Below are positions 23,101 to 35,500 of a stretch of DNA of 64,000 nucleotides, one piece after another. Numbering within the stretch: position 1 is the first letter of the stretch; each line of letters begins with the position of its first letter. The stretch spans positions 12,896,001-12,960,000 of the forward strand of contig OU452201.1 of NCBI GenBank assembly GCA_911728435.2. Direction: 5' to 3'. The notes below the pieces were generated by a model that ran no database searches, had not been told where the DNA came from, and saw only the letters and a program-made list of their open reading frames with translations. The DNA comes from Apoderus coryli (taxonomy: Eukaryota; Arthropoda; Insecta; Coleoptera; Attelabidae). The translations under genes were made by a program, and so were the position numbers.

Positions 23101-25636
23101 AGCGACTTTCGCTCTCAATTTGCGACTTTCGCAATACAACTTCAAAACTTAGTGACTTTCGCTTTCAATTTGCGACTTTCGCAACACATTTTCAAAACTT
23201 AGCGACTTTCGCTTTCAATTTGCGACTTTCGCAATGCAACTTCAAAACTTAGCGACTTTCGCTTTCAATTTGCGACTTTCGCAACACATTTCTGCATAAA
23301 ATTTCTTAAAAATTTATTTTGAAGTTAAAATAAATTGTTAAGAAATTTTTGTTTTATTCCTATATAAACCTCTGTTAAAGTGTTATTTCTATGCTCTAAA
23401 AAGAATTTCTCAAATCGATTAAAAAATAAGTGCACAATCATGCACGCCTTGTACCTTTATTTGGAGTCTGATCAAACAGCCTTAATATAATTTTGGTTTG
23501 CTCATATTTTTTTTCTTAGGTTATAGAGTCTTAACAACAAAGATATAGTTGAAGGTAAATAGACACGGAGTAAATAAAACATCAAATCATTTGTATAACG
23601 TTCTAAAACTATTTGTAAATGACGCTTTGCTTACCTATAAATTTGCTGTAGTTCCTGGATACATTTAACCAAACGCATATTTTTTATCTGTATCTTTTTC
23701 TCATTTGATAGTACCTCAGAAATATTATGATCTATTTGTGTCAAAGCAAAACCTACAATTTCAAGCTGTGCACATACATACAGTACTGAACATGCCAGAT
23801 ATAAATCCGTAACTAAAAATTAAAAAGATTCACAGAAGTATAATATAATGTTATACATTATATAAATTTATCATAAAAATCTACAGTCCTATTTATCCAC
23901 TATTTTTGGAAATGGTAATAATTTTTTTATTCGTCTTGTTGATATGTGTTACTTTGATAATTCGCCATATAAAATAATACAATGAAAATCAAAACGTACC
24001 AAGAAATTGTGCCATTATAAGCCAATAAGCATAAATCTGAAAAAATATTCCCCAGTAAAAATATCCATCGGACACTGACACATCAAACGGAAACCACATT
24101 GAGTAAGGATATTTCTTATACAAAGAAGTTGTATTCATTTTAACATTATATTTTTCAAAAGGATCACTATACCATATTGTGGAATACCTTATTGTGAGAT
24201 GGAAAATTAAATATACAAACAGTCCATATAGCAAGGAACGACATATTTTTCGAAATTTCACCATTGTATTAATTTTGAATGTGTCCACTATATTTCTAGA
24301 ACGCAACGGTAATTAGAAAAGTCTAAAAGAAATATATACTTACTGATCAGTTGACATATTAACAATTTTAAAACAACCATCGATTCCAATTTCTTGAATA
24401 CTAAATATCTTGAACTCAAATGAAGATCGATTAATTACGTCCATCACATATAGAAATTTGTTATCCAAATAGAAATACCATGAGATAATCCTTAAAAATA
24501 CGTTATTTCTTTTAAACAACTTGTGAGAACATTGTATTGCGAAATGTGAGGAGAATTTTAAAATTTCTAATATCTTCTTTTGAAATTTGCTATTTGTATA
24601 CAGGGTGAGTCACTCTAAGAGTGTAATCTATGCATCAAAATAATAATAAAAAACTAAAATGTTGTTCTCCAATATTCATTTGTTTGCAAGTTGTAAGGCA
24701 AAAACAAAATATTTCGTTAATGTCGCTTTCCTATAATAAATGTTATTAGTATTTTTTGCTTTTGATTGTTGTGCCCTTAGAGTTAGGTCCATTCCTCCCG
24801 ACTCACCCTGTAGATCTCTCTATCAGTATTAGAATTTTTATACGTTGGACCTATGACAAGTATCAACCTATATAGCTTTTCCTCAATTCATGGAAGATTT
24901 GAGAATTATGCTTTAATAAATCTAAAATCTGGTGAAAATTGAAGTCGAGTAATTTCAAAATGTATAAAAGTATCTTTCTAATGATGCTCTATTTATTAGA
25001 TTCTGTTTGAAGACTATCTTGTGAAGACGACTTTAGGAACCTCAGTGCTGAAGTTTTGTTATTAATGAAAGAGGCACTTAAATTTTAAGGAAAACAACAA
25101 CCATTTTCAACAAAATGGTATTTAACAATTGAAAAGCCATGACTACCTACTGTTTATCGCTTCAAACAGATCATTATATTAACATATAAGCATTCCAGGA
25201 AACATTTGAATAGAACTTCTGTCTTAAACTACATTTTAATGAAAAGGCCGTAGGCATCCAAAATATTTATAAGTTGAGGTTCACCACGTCTTAGATAATA
25301 CAAGATTCTAATGCAACATCTATAAAGTATGATACTCTATAAAATTCAGCTATAGTATTATACTTACCACAAAGAACACGCAAAATCGATACCAGTAATA
25401 CCAATATTTAACATTGTTGCAGCCATTGTCTCATTCATTTTAAGAATTAAAGCCACTATTTCAAGTACAATAGTTAGAGAAAAAACTAATAAAATATGAA
25501 GCGAATAAATCATGTTACAGAATGCATTTGAGCTCAAGCTATCCGGTGGAGTAAGAACTACAATTTTTCGAACCATCAATTGTAACTCAAAATAATCTAT
25601 ATCAGAAAAAAAGATACGTCTTATAATTTCTGACAT
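20184..25636 (-). CDS. Insect odorant receptor (7tm_6 family), seven exons found
   Basis: A ligand-gated odorant receptor subunit expected in antennal neuron membranes together with Orco (family knowledge). Minus-strand exons: 25,368-25,636; 24,344-24,589; 24,000-24,295; 23,635-23,812; 21,587-21,692; 21,438-21,527; 20,184-20,339. All junctions have GT/AG sites and keep frame, giving 447 residues. The start ATG (25,636) opens MSEIIRRIFFSDIDYFELQL. Typical features are TPPDSLSSNAF with membrane segments in exon 1, YPYSMWFPFDVSVSDGYFYW in exon 3 (the common P-x-W-x-P-FD motif), VTDLYLACSVLYVCAQLEI in exon 4, and the C-terminal NWINYS-like/LQKPFYFSFCGWSSLNFSFY block in exon 7. After exon 7 the usual final exon is missing: splicing to the next AG at about 20,127 gives only Val-Tyr-stop, and read-through stops at about 20,130. 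It may be truncated, or the last exon was missed. The intron between exons 4 and 5 holds a large satellite, and a MITE sits beside exon 2. Confidence 0.85.
22050..23291. repeat. Composite minisatellite: 15 bp array nested in 50 bp array
   Basis: The outer parts (22,050-22,317 and 22,941-23,291) are tandem copies of a unit of about 50 bp built from two near-copies of GCGACTTTCGC plus TTCAAAACTTA. The middle (22,318-22,940) is a different array with a 15 bp unit like GACTCGTCTGATTCG or GACTCGCCTGACTCT. The array lies inside the odorant receptor intron between exons 4 and 5. Long apparent ORFs on both strands (Arg-Thr-Arg-Leu repeats) come from the 15 bp period being a multiple of three and are not genes. 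Confidence 0.85.
24601..24810. mobile_element. Mariner-type MITE beside odorant receptor exon 2
   Basis: A 210 bp element with ends CAGGGTGAGTC and GACTCACCCTG, flanked by TA at 24,599-24,600 and 24,811-24,812. It contains no ORF. Its edge lies about 10 bp from the splice acceptor AG (24,590-24,591) of receptor exon 2, so the pyrimidine tract and branch region of that intron end now come from the MITE. Confidence 0.75.
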
Positions 25637-26551
25637 TGTGGATTATTATTGAATGCAATAACAACGAATACAGTTTTGTTCTAGTAAATTTGAATACGAT
25701 TTCAGTAATTGAAGTAACCAATAATTGAAAATCTCTACGCCTTTATGGCAATGAGATATATAATCTCGGGTTTATCAATCACATATAATGTTTGATTTAA
25801 ATTGCACTCATTACGTCATAATCAATACCTACTGACAGGTTAGTGATACCTATAATATGCATATTTCTCATTTTTCAATTAAATAGGTCTCATTACCTTA
25901 AAATTATAGACAAAAAAAATCAATTAATAATATAATGGTGAGCCATTATAGGTAGCACTGCATAAAAATATATCTAGAAACTCAGTTAACAAAATGTTGA
26001 TAGTTCTATTCAATGGCAAGCAAATGCTTTGCCTTTTATTTTGTAACTTTGAAAAATTTGGATGTAATTAATTTAAAATATAACAATAATGCCCAAAATG
26101 TTAAATGTAATAATTTATTTATTTAACTGAAATATAATTATTTTCTACTGTATACATGTTTTAGCCTTAGCTAAGGCCATCTTCAGTATATTATCAAGTC
26201 ACTCAACTTAACATAATATTCTGATATTAGTGGGAAGTTTAATTTATATTCAACATTTACTAAAACTTGTACTTGTAAATTATATATACCCAATATGTTC
26301 TATTCAAATGCAGTTTAACTTATTGTATAACCAATAACGTAACGTAGTAACGTATTTTAATTACCCACACTACGTCCTCGTCTATACATACTAACAATCT
26401 AGTGATACCTATGTATAACTATTTCTGACCTTTAAATAGATCTCATTACTTGAGTAGTGAGGTGTCCTTTTTTCTGTCACCAACAATGGCCCTAGTATAC
26501 TATAAATGAATCTCCCATGAATGTTCTTTTTTGTCACTTAAGAGTTGAGAA
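25637..26551. other. Intergenic region between odorant receptor and otopetrin
   Basis: A 0.9 kb gap between the divergently oriented receptor (minus) and otopetrin (plus), so it probably holds both promoters. It contains one decayed hammerhead-like motif at 26,151-26,190. An upstream otopetrin exon could also lie here. Confidence 0.4.
26151..26190 (-). ncRNA. Decayed hammerhead-like motif
   Basis: The minus strand reads CTGAAGATGG, a perfect hairpin CCTTAG/CTAAGG, then CTAAAACATGT where an intact motif would have CGAAACATGT. CUGANGA is kept but the invariant G of GAAA is lost. It resembles the ATG-linker type seen at 62.7 kb and 63.2 kb and is probably inactive. Confidence 0.5.
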
Positions 26552-29500
26552 ATGCTCAATAATTATTCACGCGGTATATTCGTTTTCAGTCACCATGAAG
26601 AAAAAAAGGTTGGTTTCACAGACAACCGTTATGAAACGCACATAGAAGTATCATCCGATGATTCTAATGAAGACGATATTAAAAGAAAAGAGTAAGTTAG
26701 ACACAGTTTACATACATTTTTCCAAGTAAACATTTCCTTTCAAATTTTCACTACCCCATTAGATATTAGATATTACTCAAATTATTTTTTAACAATAATA
26801 ATTGCAAGATTGTTGTAAATGTATACAGGGTGTTTCAGAAAGACATGGCCAAATTGCTAGTGGTGATAGAACTGCTTAAAATAAATGTAGCTTGTTATAT
26901 AAAGTTTTGCCGAAGGACCCTTCCTTTTCGTGATACAGGGAGTTAAAAAAATATTATTTTTACTATTTTTTCTGATTATGAATTATTAGAAATAACGGTT
27001 TTAAAGGAACGGGAGTATTGTTAATCGATTCTGCGACCCCAACAATATTCAAATTAAAAAAGTCAGACCGTTATAGTTCTAATAATTCATAGTCAGAAAA
27101 AATAGTAAAAATAATATTTTTTTTAACTGTATCTCGAAAAGGAAGGCCCCTTCGGCAAAAATTTATATAACAAGCTACACTTATTTAAAGCAATTTTATC
27201 ACCTCTAGCAATTTGGCCATGTCTTTCTGAAACACCCTGTATATCTACCTATTGTTAATATTGAGTTTTTCAGTATTTTTATTTCTTGTTAAATCCATTT
27301 CCAAGTTTTTCCAGCATTTTACGATATTCGGAATACGTTTAACACTCATTGACAATCAACCTTCACCCCGATATCAAAAAATTCCCTTCAGCAAAGATCT
27401 TCCAAAAAATGTTTTGATTTCAGAAGATCGAACGTCGTTGTAGGCAATGGCAATCATGAAAGAGACCACTACTTGCATGTACATCCAGTTAATTATTCCC
27501 AAGAGAATAGGGATACTGATAGACGAGATTCAAGTGCTCTATCATCTAGACGGCCGTCAGCAATCATAGCAGCTTTAAGAAGGCCATCACAGGTAAAATA
27601 AATATCTACTGAAAAGTTACGTATTCGCATTTTTTGTACACCACACACAAATGTGTTAATGTACTAGTAAATCCCAAGGTAAAGAGTGGCCAAACGCTTA
27701 CGTTATATATTATATGTTGCGGTAAACTGTTTATTGGCTAGTTTATAGATTAGCTAGATAGTACTTGACTGTTTCTTCCTCATTAACAAATGTAAAATAG
27801 GCGCCGACGCGACGGTAACCAGTCTACAATAAAAATGAAGCATCTCTATCTCGCAGGGCCATGGAATCCCAGAAGTGCCGGACAGGAGGGTAATTTTCTC
27901 CTCAGAAACTTGACATTCGAAATATTTTTTTAGTTCATCAAATAAGGTATTGGCAAACCTATATACGTGTGACGGTACCATAGTTAAAATAAATAACAGT
28001 TAGTTCTCCTGGTGTCTGCACGTCTGATGTACATGGTGGTTAACAATTTAAATGAAGTTCATGCAATTAGAAATACAATTAGGGCAGTAAACATTTTTGT
28101 GTGAAGATTTCTTTAAAGATTGTAATTCTCCTTTTTATCGAATTAATAATTATACAGACAAATATAAAATTCTAATAGAATTTTGCCTAAATTTTATTAG
28201 TAAGTAAATTCATTACAAACCACATTCACATGTTTTCAAACAAAATTTTTTTATGAATTAAGGAAAACATTAGTTAGAGACATGTTTCGATATTATAGTA
28301 ATATCATCAGATTTAAGTCAATTAATTAATTAATTAATTAACATTGCACACTTACTGTCTTTTAACCCTCACCGTAAAACAAACCAAAAACTGTTTATTA
28401 CAATTTTTGTATCTTACGATCTCGCTAAAATACATATTGGTATTTGGACGAAAACAACTTTTGGGATCGTTTGTACATGTCTTGTAACCCAAAAATTTAT
28501 TTTGAAATATAAGATTGCGGCGGAGACACTGAATATTGGTTTGAATTTTTAAATCTGTATCCAGTGGTCTTGGAGATGGAGATGTCCCTTGTACTCGTAT
28601 ATTAAAAGTTAATTTTACGACGATTGTTTTTTTTTTATAATAAACTTACCCTCCCCTGCTTCATATGGATTAATCCTTTACCTACTTGTACTCTAAATAT
28701 CCTTGCAGTCTCGTGATGAGATTAAAATTAGGAAAACTAACAAATGTTTTAGGCAGTGGCTCTCACAGCCGCACATGCTGTAATGGTACAACGTAGATAT
28801 GTGTTAGGTTTATTTAGCGATCAGAGTCAAGAATCTTTAACTGATAAAGAAGACCATCTTGCTATGGAACCAAGAGATAAAGAGAGGGAAGCCAACAGAA
28901 AAATTGGAGAGTACGTAACTTATAAAAATTAGTAAATATTTTAAGTTTAAGTGAAAAACAAAGATAAGAACATAAGAGTGGGAATTTTTGATAACGCCAA
29001 AATTTCAGAGTGAACCAAACATTTCAAATGGTTTTTCCAAAAAAACAACTTTGGGGAGGATTAATAAAATGTAAACCCTTTCAAAAGTGTCTGCCTTATT
29101 AAAATTTATTTGTTAAATTATTTAAACTTCCGATTAACGTTCGTTGATCTCCGAATTAAACACTTTTTTGTATTACATTTAATTACACCTTGCTATTATG
29201 CGCAGTACCTGTTGTCCTGGGTTGGGTTAAGGCAACACAGGTATTCCTGCTTTTTATCCAATAGAGAGTAAAAGTGCTCTTGGACTATATTCTCTAGTTT
29301 AACTGACCTGGTAACTTTTACCCATTTATTTTTATTTAAAATTTTCAGCAATGCTCTTACTATAGTTCTCTCAGCACTCTACGCAAAGTTATTAGTGGTT
29401 CTTGGTATTGCCTTTCCAATAACTGAAGTTATATGTGAAGATGTGTCTTCGTTTTTCTACCAAGGATACTATCTATATCTTTATCTTGGCAGTATAGGAT

Positions 29501-32500
29501 TTATGACTTACCCTTACGTAAGCTTAATGCGCGAAAAAGCAATTACTGTTTTCATGAAAAAAAGTGGTAAGAGCAGAATTGAGAATATTGCAAGTGTGAA
29601 CATTAAAATTATATATTTTAGATAAAAAGGAACCAAATATTGTAGCATATGGAACTCGAAATGACGCAGCTAGATATGGTAGCTTCTATTTACGTCTAGG
29701 AGCCATAGGTAAGTTTGGCGTGCGTGGACAATATTGATCAGTATCAGTTTAACCGAGTTCTTGCAAAGGTGCTCTAAAGAAGATCAGCGAAACGTTAACT
29801 AGTGGAAAATTGACGGATGATTCACCCAGAAAATAAAATGTAAAATATTTATAAAAATGGCCTCTTCCTCATTCCTATGCAACCCAAAATAATACTTATA
29901 TGTCGAGTAACATAATAATAGCTGACTAAATGGCGGCGAGTAGCAATAAGAAATTCTATGCTTATATTAAACGGTCACTAAATTCTAACGTTTCTAGTTT
30001 CTCTCTGAAACCAAAAACTACGGGTGAACCAATAACTAGGCCAATTGACATGGCCAATGCATTCGCTAACCAGTTCAGTAGTGTTTTTACCGACGACTCG
30101 AGGGACAATTTACCTGTATTACCCCAGTCTACCAGAAACAGGCAGTCATTAACAACCGTTAATTTTATAACCGCCGATATAAACGAGGCAGTAGCGGGTT
30201 TGAAGCAAGACTCGAGTCCTGGCCCGGACGAAATTCCTCCGATGTTTCTTCAGAGATGCATTGAATCATTATTACGACCATTGGCCACGTCAATGCAAAA
30301 ATGCATCAACATGGGCACTCTACCGGAGGAATGGTTGTCTGCTGTCGTGATACCTATATTTAAAAAGGGTGACAAGTTCGCTGCAGAAAATTATCGACCT
30401 ATTAGTTTGACCTGCGCACTTTGTAAATGCATGGAGAAAGTCATTACCAGAAATATGACTTCATTTCTAGTTGAATCAAATATTATTCCCAATGAACAAC
30501 ATGGGTTCATGCCCAAGAGGTCGGTGGAGTCGAATCTTCTGGAGTGCCTCAATGTGTGGACCAGCCATAATGATGTTGGTCAGCCTACGGATGTGTTGTA
30601 TCTGGATTTTGAGAAAGCATTCGACAGAGTGCCATTTGCTCGTTTGTTGCTGAAATTGGAGCATTACGGCGTGCGGGGGTGAGATGTTTCTTACAAAAAG
30701 ATTTTTCCAGGTTAGAGCGAATAGTGCATTGTCCGCTAAATTGCCGGTCTTGAGTGGTGTCCCGCAGGGGTCTGTACTGGGGCCATTGCTTTTTCTGGCA
30801 TATATATCAGACTTAACAAGAACCATCACGTCAAACATGAGCTTCTTTGCTGATGACACCAAGTTGTTTTGTAACCCACTGCGAGACGATAATGAGTTCC
30901 AGATCGACATTGATGGGGTAGTGTCCTGGTCGGCGGTTTGGTTGATGAATTTGAATTTGGAGAAGTGCCAGGTACTACACATCGGAGCTAATAATCCCAG
31001 GACTCCATATTTCATCAATGGAAATGCCGTTAAATCTGTAAATCAGCAGAAGGATCTTGGTGTCATAGTAACAGCGGATATGAAGTGGGAGGCCCATATT
31101 TCCGCCACAGTGAAGAAAGCTAATAGACTGTGGTATCTGATACAGAAGGCTTTCAAATCGAGATCAAACTCTCTAATATTGCAATTGTATACATTGTATG
31201 TCAGACCACTATTGGAATATGCCAACAGCGTTTGGTCCCTACTTCATTAAGGACATAGAGGCATTGGAAAGGGTTCAGAGGAGATTCACTAAGCTACCTC
31301 ATGCACTTAGCCATATACCATATGAGGAGCGATTGAGGCTTTTAAATTTGACATGTCTTTATGATAGACGACAACGAGGCGATCTAATTCAAACATACAA
31401 GATACTTAGTGGCTACTACTCGGTGGATCTCGATGTATTTCATCCTGCTAGAAATCCTAATCTGCGTGGCAATAGTAAGAAACATGACAAGGAGAGATGT
31501 GCTAGACTTTCTCGGAAGAATTTTATAACAAACAGAGTTGTATATGCATGGAATTCATTACCTGAAGAGGTGATAATGGCGCAAACGGTTGACAGCTTTA
31601 AGAACAGGCTGGACAATTTCATGGAGGACCATGGCGATCAGTTGGTCCACTACTCGCTATAAAAGATTAGTGAGGATGACATCAATATTTCAAAAACCTC
31701 AAATTAGGAACTGAGCAACAGTTTCATCGGTTTTACCGTTTACTGTTTTACGACTAATAATAATAATAATAAAATATCTGAATAAAAATATTGATGAAAT
31801 CGATAAGATTTAATGGCATGCCTATATCTTTGATTAAGTAGCAAAACATACGTAGGTACTAACTATAAACGCAACATTTCCCATAAAATATTGCCACAAT
31901 TCAGCATAGTTTGTAGACGACACTAACAATAATAATTCGGCAAAACGGAAACAGTGCTTAATTTGGATTTTAATTGGTAAAATCGGTATCGCAAAACGGC
32001 AATCAAAACACTCATTATTGCAGAGAATTAACAATTAGTGGTTTAGAGAAACAGAATGCGCGCCGCGAGAAACGTTGTTAATGGTTACTGTTGCAATATT
32101 GCGTCTGTGTATTGCAATTACAAATAACAAAATATATAATAACTTAATATGAGCACCAAATTTTAACTGGTATCTCCCTTCAATAATGAAAGATGTGGTA
32201 GTAGGTATGGGTATTTGTCGAGTATGTTCTAATCATTATTTTGGTTTATTGTGAATATCTTTAGACATTCTGACGAAGGAAATAATGAAAATAATATCTA
32301 CAATTATAATAATTATTATAATTAAAATTCTGTTTCGTTACGCAGGTCATATATTTGTATGTTTTATATTATATCATGTCGGGAAAGTTTTGGGGCAACA
32401 CAACCGATTTTTTAAATCTCATTAAATATCTAATTAATTAATTTTGCTTTCAGCATTTGGTATAGGCAGTATGGTATATTCAGGGCTTGAGTTCGGTAGA

Positions 32501-35500
32501 TATTTTGAAATGAGGCATATCCCCGATTGTCAATTCAATGCCTTACAGGCAATTACACCAGCAACTAGAATGTTGTTGACACTTTTTCAAATACAATTTA
32601 TATTTCTAAATAGCCAGGTAACATTATTGTATTATTAAAATGTAAAATAATTTGTATAATTTATGTATGATTTGCTACGAATATTTTCTGCTATACTGAA
32701 TTTGGGTGTTATAAAATATCATGTTTTGATTACCCTAAAGCACGGCCTTCAATAAGGTTCCTAGGAAATTGAGTCTCTTAGATTTTCCTTGCAGTAGTGA
32801 GGATAGAACTTAAATAAATTCCCAAATGAACTTACAAATTTTAATGTTTAAATTGTTATAAAAAATATTTTTTCTACAAATGGTGAGTCCAATATAAAAA
32901 CTGATAAAACCTATAATGATATTATTATTATTGTATTCCAGATTCGAACAAGTATTTTATATTAATTTCTGTATTAAATCCCCCCCTTTTTCAATGACCA
33001 CTGATGATGAGAACAATGTGTCTCGAAACATGTATGGTTTATGGTTTATGACGCAATATTAATAAAATTAAAGAATTGTTTGTGGAGCAGACGAAGTTTT
33101 ACTTATCATTAAATAAATTTTCTTCCACAAATCAGAACAAGGTCCAACTATAATTATTGTTTTCACCTGATGCGCTTTTACCGCCTATCCGCATATCTTT
33201 TGCTAGGAAATCATCTCCCTCTGTTTGATTTAGAATGTTGGATTGGAAGTTCATAGAAGTAGATTTTGGAAATATGAACAAAGAGATAATTTAAAAAATG
33301 AACTAAGGAAGTGTCCACTTTGAAACAAACTCTTCATGTTTCTATTTAAAATTGACGAACAAAATACATATCAATCAAATACAAAAACTGATTTTTACGA
33401 TTATTATAGGATGTACATTGGAAACACAAGATTATTGCACGCTTTGGCCTAATGCATATGATTGCTGCTAATTTATGTGAATGGCTTTATGTGGTAGTTG
33501 AAGAAACTAAGCATGAAATTACACACTTAGGCGTCACAGGTGAGACAAAATATAGATACTGACATCTCTTACTTTAATACATACCTATATTTGTAATAAT
33601 TATTAAGTATTAAGCTTATATAGGTAAAAAACAATTTTAGAAGCAAGAAATGCAACAAATACTTCAGGAAAATATTGTCCAGAAGGTCGAGTGCTTGGTT
33701 CAATTGTAGCTGATGCCAGTCCATTTCTATTTCCTTGTACAATTGAATACAGGTACCTAAGTTGATATATATTTTAATTTTGTATCCAATATTCCCACTC
33801 TGAAGTCAGTTTCTGATAATAATTATTGCATTTTTAGACATAGTTGAATTTTTCCAAAAAGATGTTTTCTAGAAAATCATCAGTAGAAAATTAAAAAGTT
33901 ATAAAAACCAAATTTTTTTCGAAATTAAAATAAAATATTGAATAAAACAACCAAAATTCAACTCCACAAACTATTATTGAGTTCTTTGATTCTAATTTAT
34001 TGAGCAAGCCACACCCAAAAAGATCAGAAACATTCAACTTTTTTGACAGTTTTGATATCATAGTTCATAATAATAAACAAGCATTTTATTCTAGCTTGAT
34101 TTGTGCAGTAATTCTATTCGAAATGTGGAAGCATATTGACAGCCATAATAAAGAAATGCCAAAATGTAGTGACAATGTCAAAAATACCAAACAAGAAAAA
34201 AGAAAGAAAGGCAAATATAATGTGCAATATAATTTCAGTAAGTTGTTAAACTAAACTAGTGATTAAAGAAGCCACGTGCAGTGTGCTGGTTGGTAATTTA
34301 GATGAAACCTGCTTTGTTTTATTTTTCAAAATAAATCGGGTATTATGCGTCTGACCCATATTATCCAAAATGCTAAGTAGGCTATTGAGATGGAATGGAA
34401 GGTTTGGTGTTTTCCTTTTTGACGATTTCGCATGAAGACTATGTCCGATCATTTGTTGTCGGTTGTTTAAAAAAATACATAAAATATTCAATTTTAGATC
34501 CCTTGACGAACAATCCGGTGAATTCCAATTACCATTTTACAATTGACTGCTCAAATGCTCATCGTGGCTTATTTGCTGGTAAGTCAGTTAATTCCCTTTT
34601 CTCCAATTTGAATAAAGAGCTTGTAAAAATTTAAACTACAAAGTATCAGTGAAGTTAGTTATAAGCAGCAAACTACACAAATAGGGTCATTGGCCTAATT
34701 TGTTCAAGTTAATCTACTCTTCGTGGAAATTTTAACCAAACAAGGTCAATAAAAATAAGTATTTTTATAAACACGCAGAAATGTAAAATTTTTCTTTAAA
34801 AACTCGTACATCAAATTTATTACGTGTAGGTATAGGACAAACCTACTAATTTATTTGTTGAATTTAATTATTAACATCTAATTTTAGGAATCATTGTCAT
34901 CGTTTTGACCATTATTTCGCTGATTGTGTTCTTCGTACTTGCTGACCATGATGTTGTCAATGGTAATAAAGCTGCACTGGCAGAAATGGAAGTCAATGTT
35001 TTTGAATTAATACTTTATATTGTAACAACTATAGGTGTTTTAGTCGCTATGGGACAATTGAGAAATTTGAGATATGATAGGAAAACAGGTAAACCTGCAG
35101 TGAACATAAATTATTCTCTTCTAGTTTTAAATAGACCCAACCTCGACCACTGATGATGCAGAACTGATGATTTAAAAGTTCTGACTTTCTGTCATCATCC
35201 AGTTATGAAGCATGAATTTGTCGGTGCCGTAGGCTATCCGAATTAGGTACAGATTCTGTTCTATATGATCAACTTCAGGTTTCTCTTTATTCTAGAGTGG
35301 GCAGGAACTCAGAGTTATATAATGAAGCTCTTGACAACCTTGTTGTTTGAAAACACAATTCGGAATTATAATGAAGGTGTGCAAACTGCTTGAACAAACA
35401 TAATTCTAGTTGAGACAGACATGCGATAGCCAGATATAACGTTGCAACACTTTATTAAATTCTGTTGTCAACTATGCTCACGAGATTTTTAACCAAGAAA

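Noticed and set aside
27754..27981. 75-codon minus-strand ORF in otopetrin intron 2
   Set aside because: The peptide is not recognised, and it lies antisense within an intron between well-supported otopetrin exons.
29765..29810. CTAAAGAAGATCAGCGAAACG resembling a hammerhead
   Set aside because: The invariant G of CUGANGA is lost and stem II is only two or three pairs.
35147..35205. ACCACTGATGATG followed by a six-pair hairpin CAGAAC/GTTCTG
   Set aside because: The start resembles the hammerhead at 32,993, but the GAAA box is absent; at most a dead relic.
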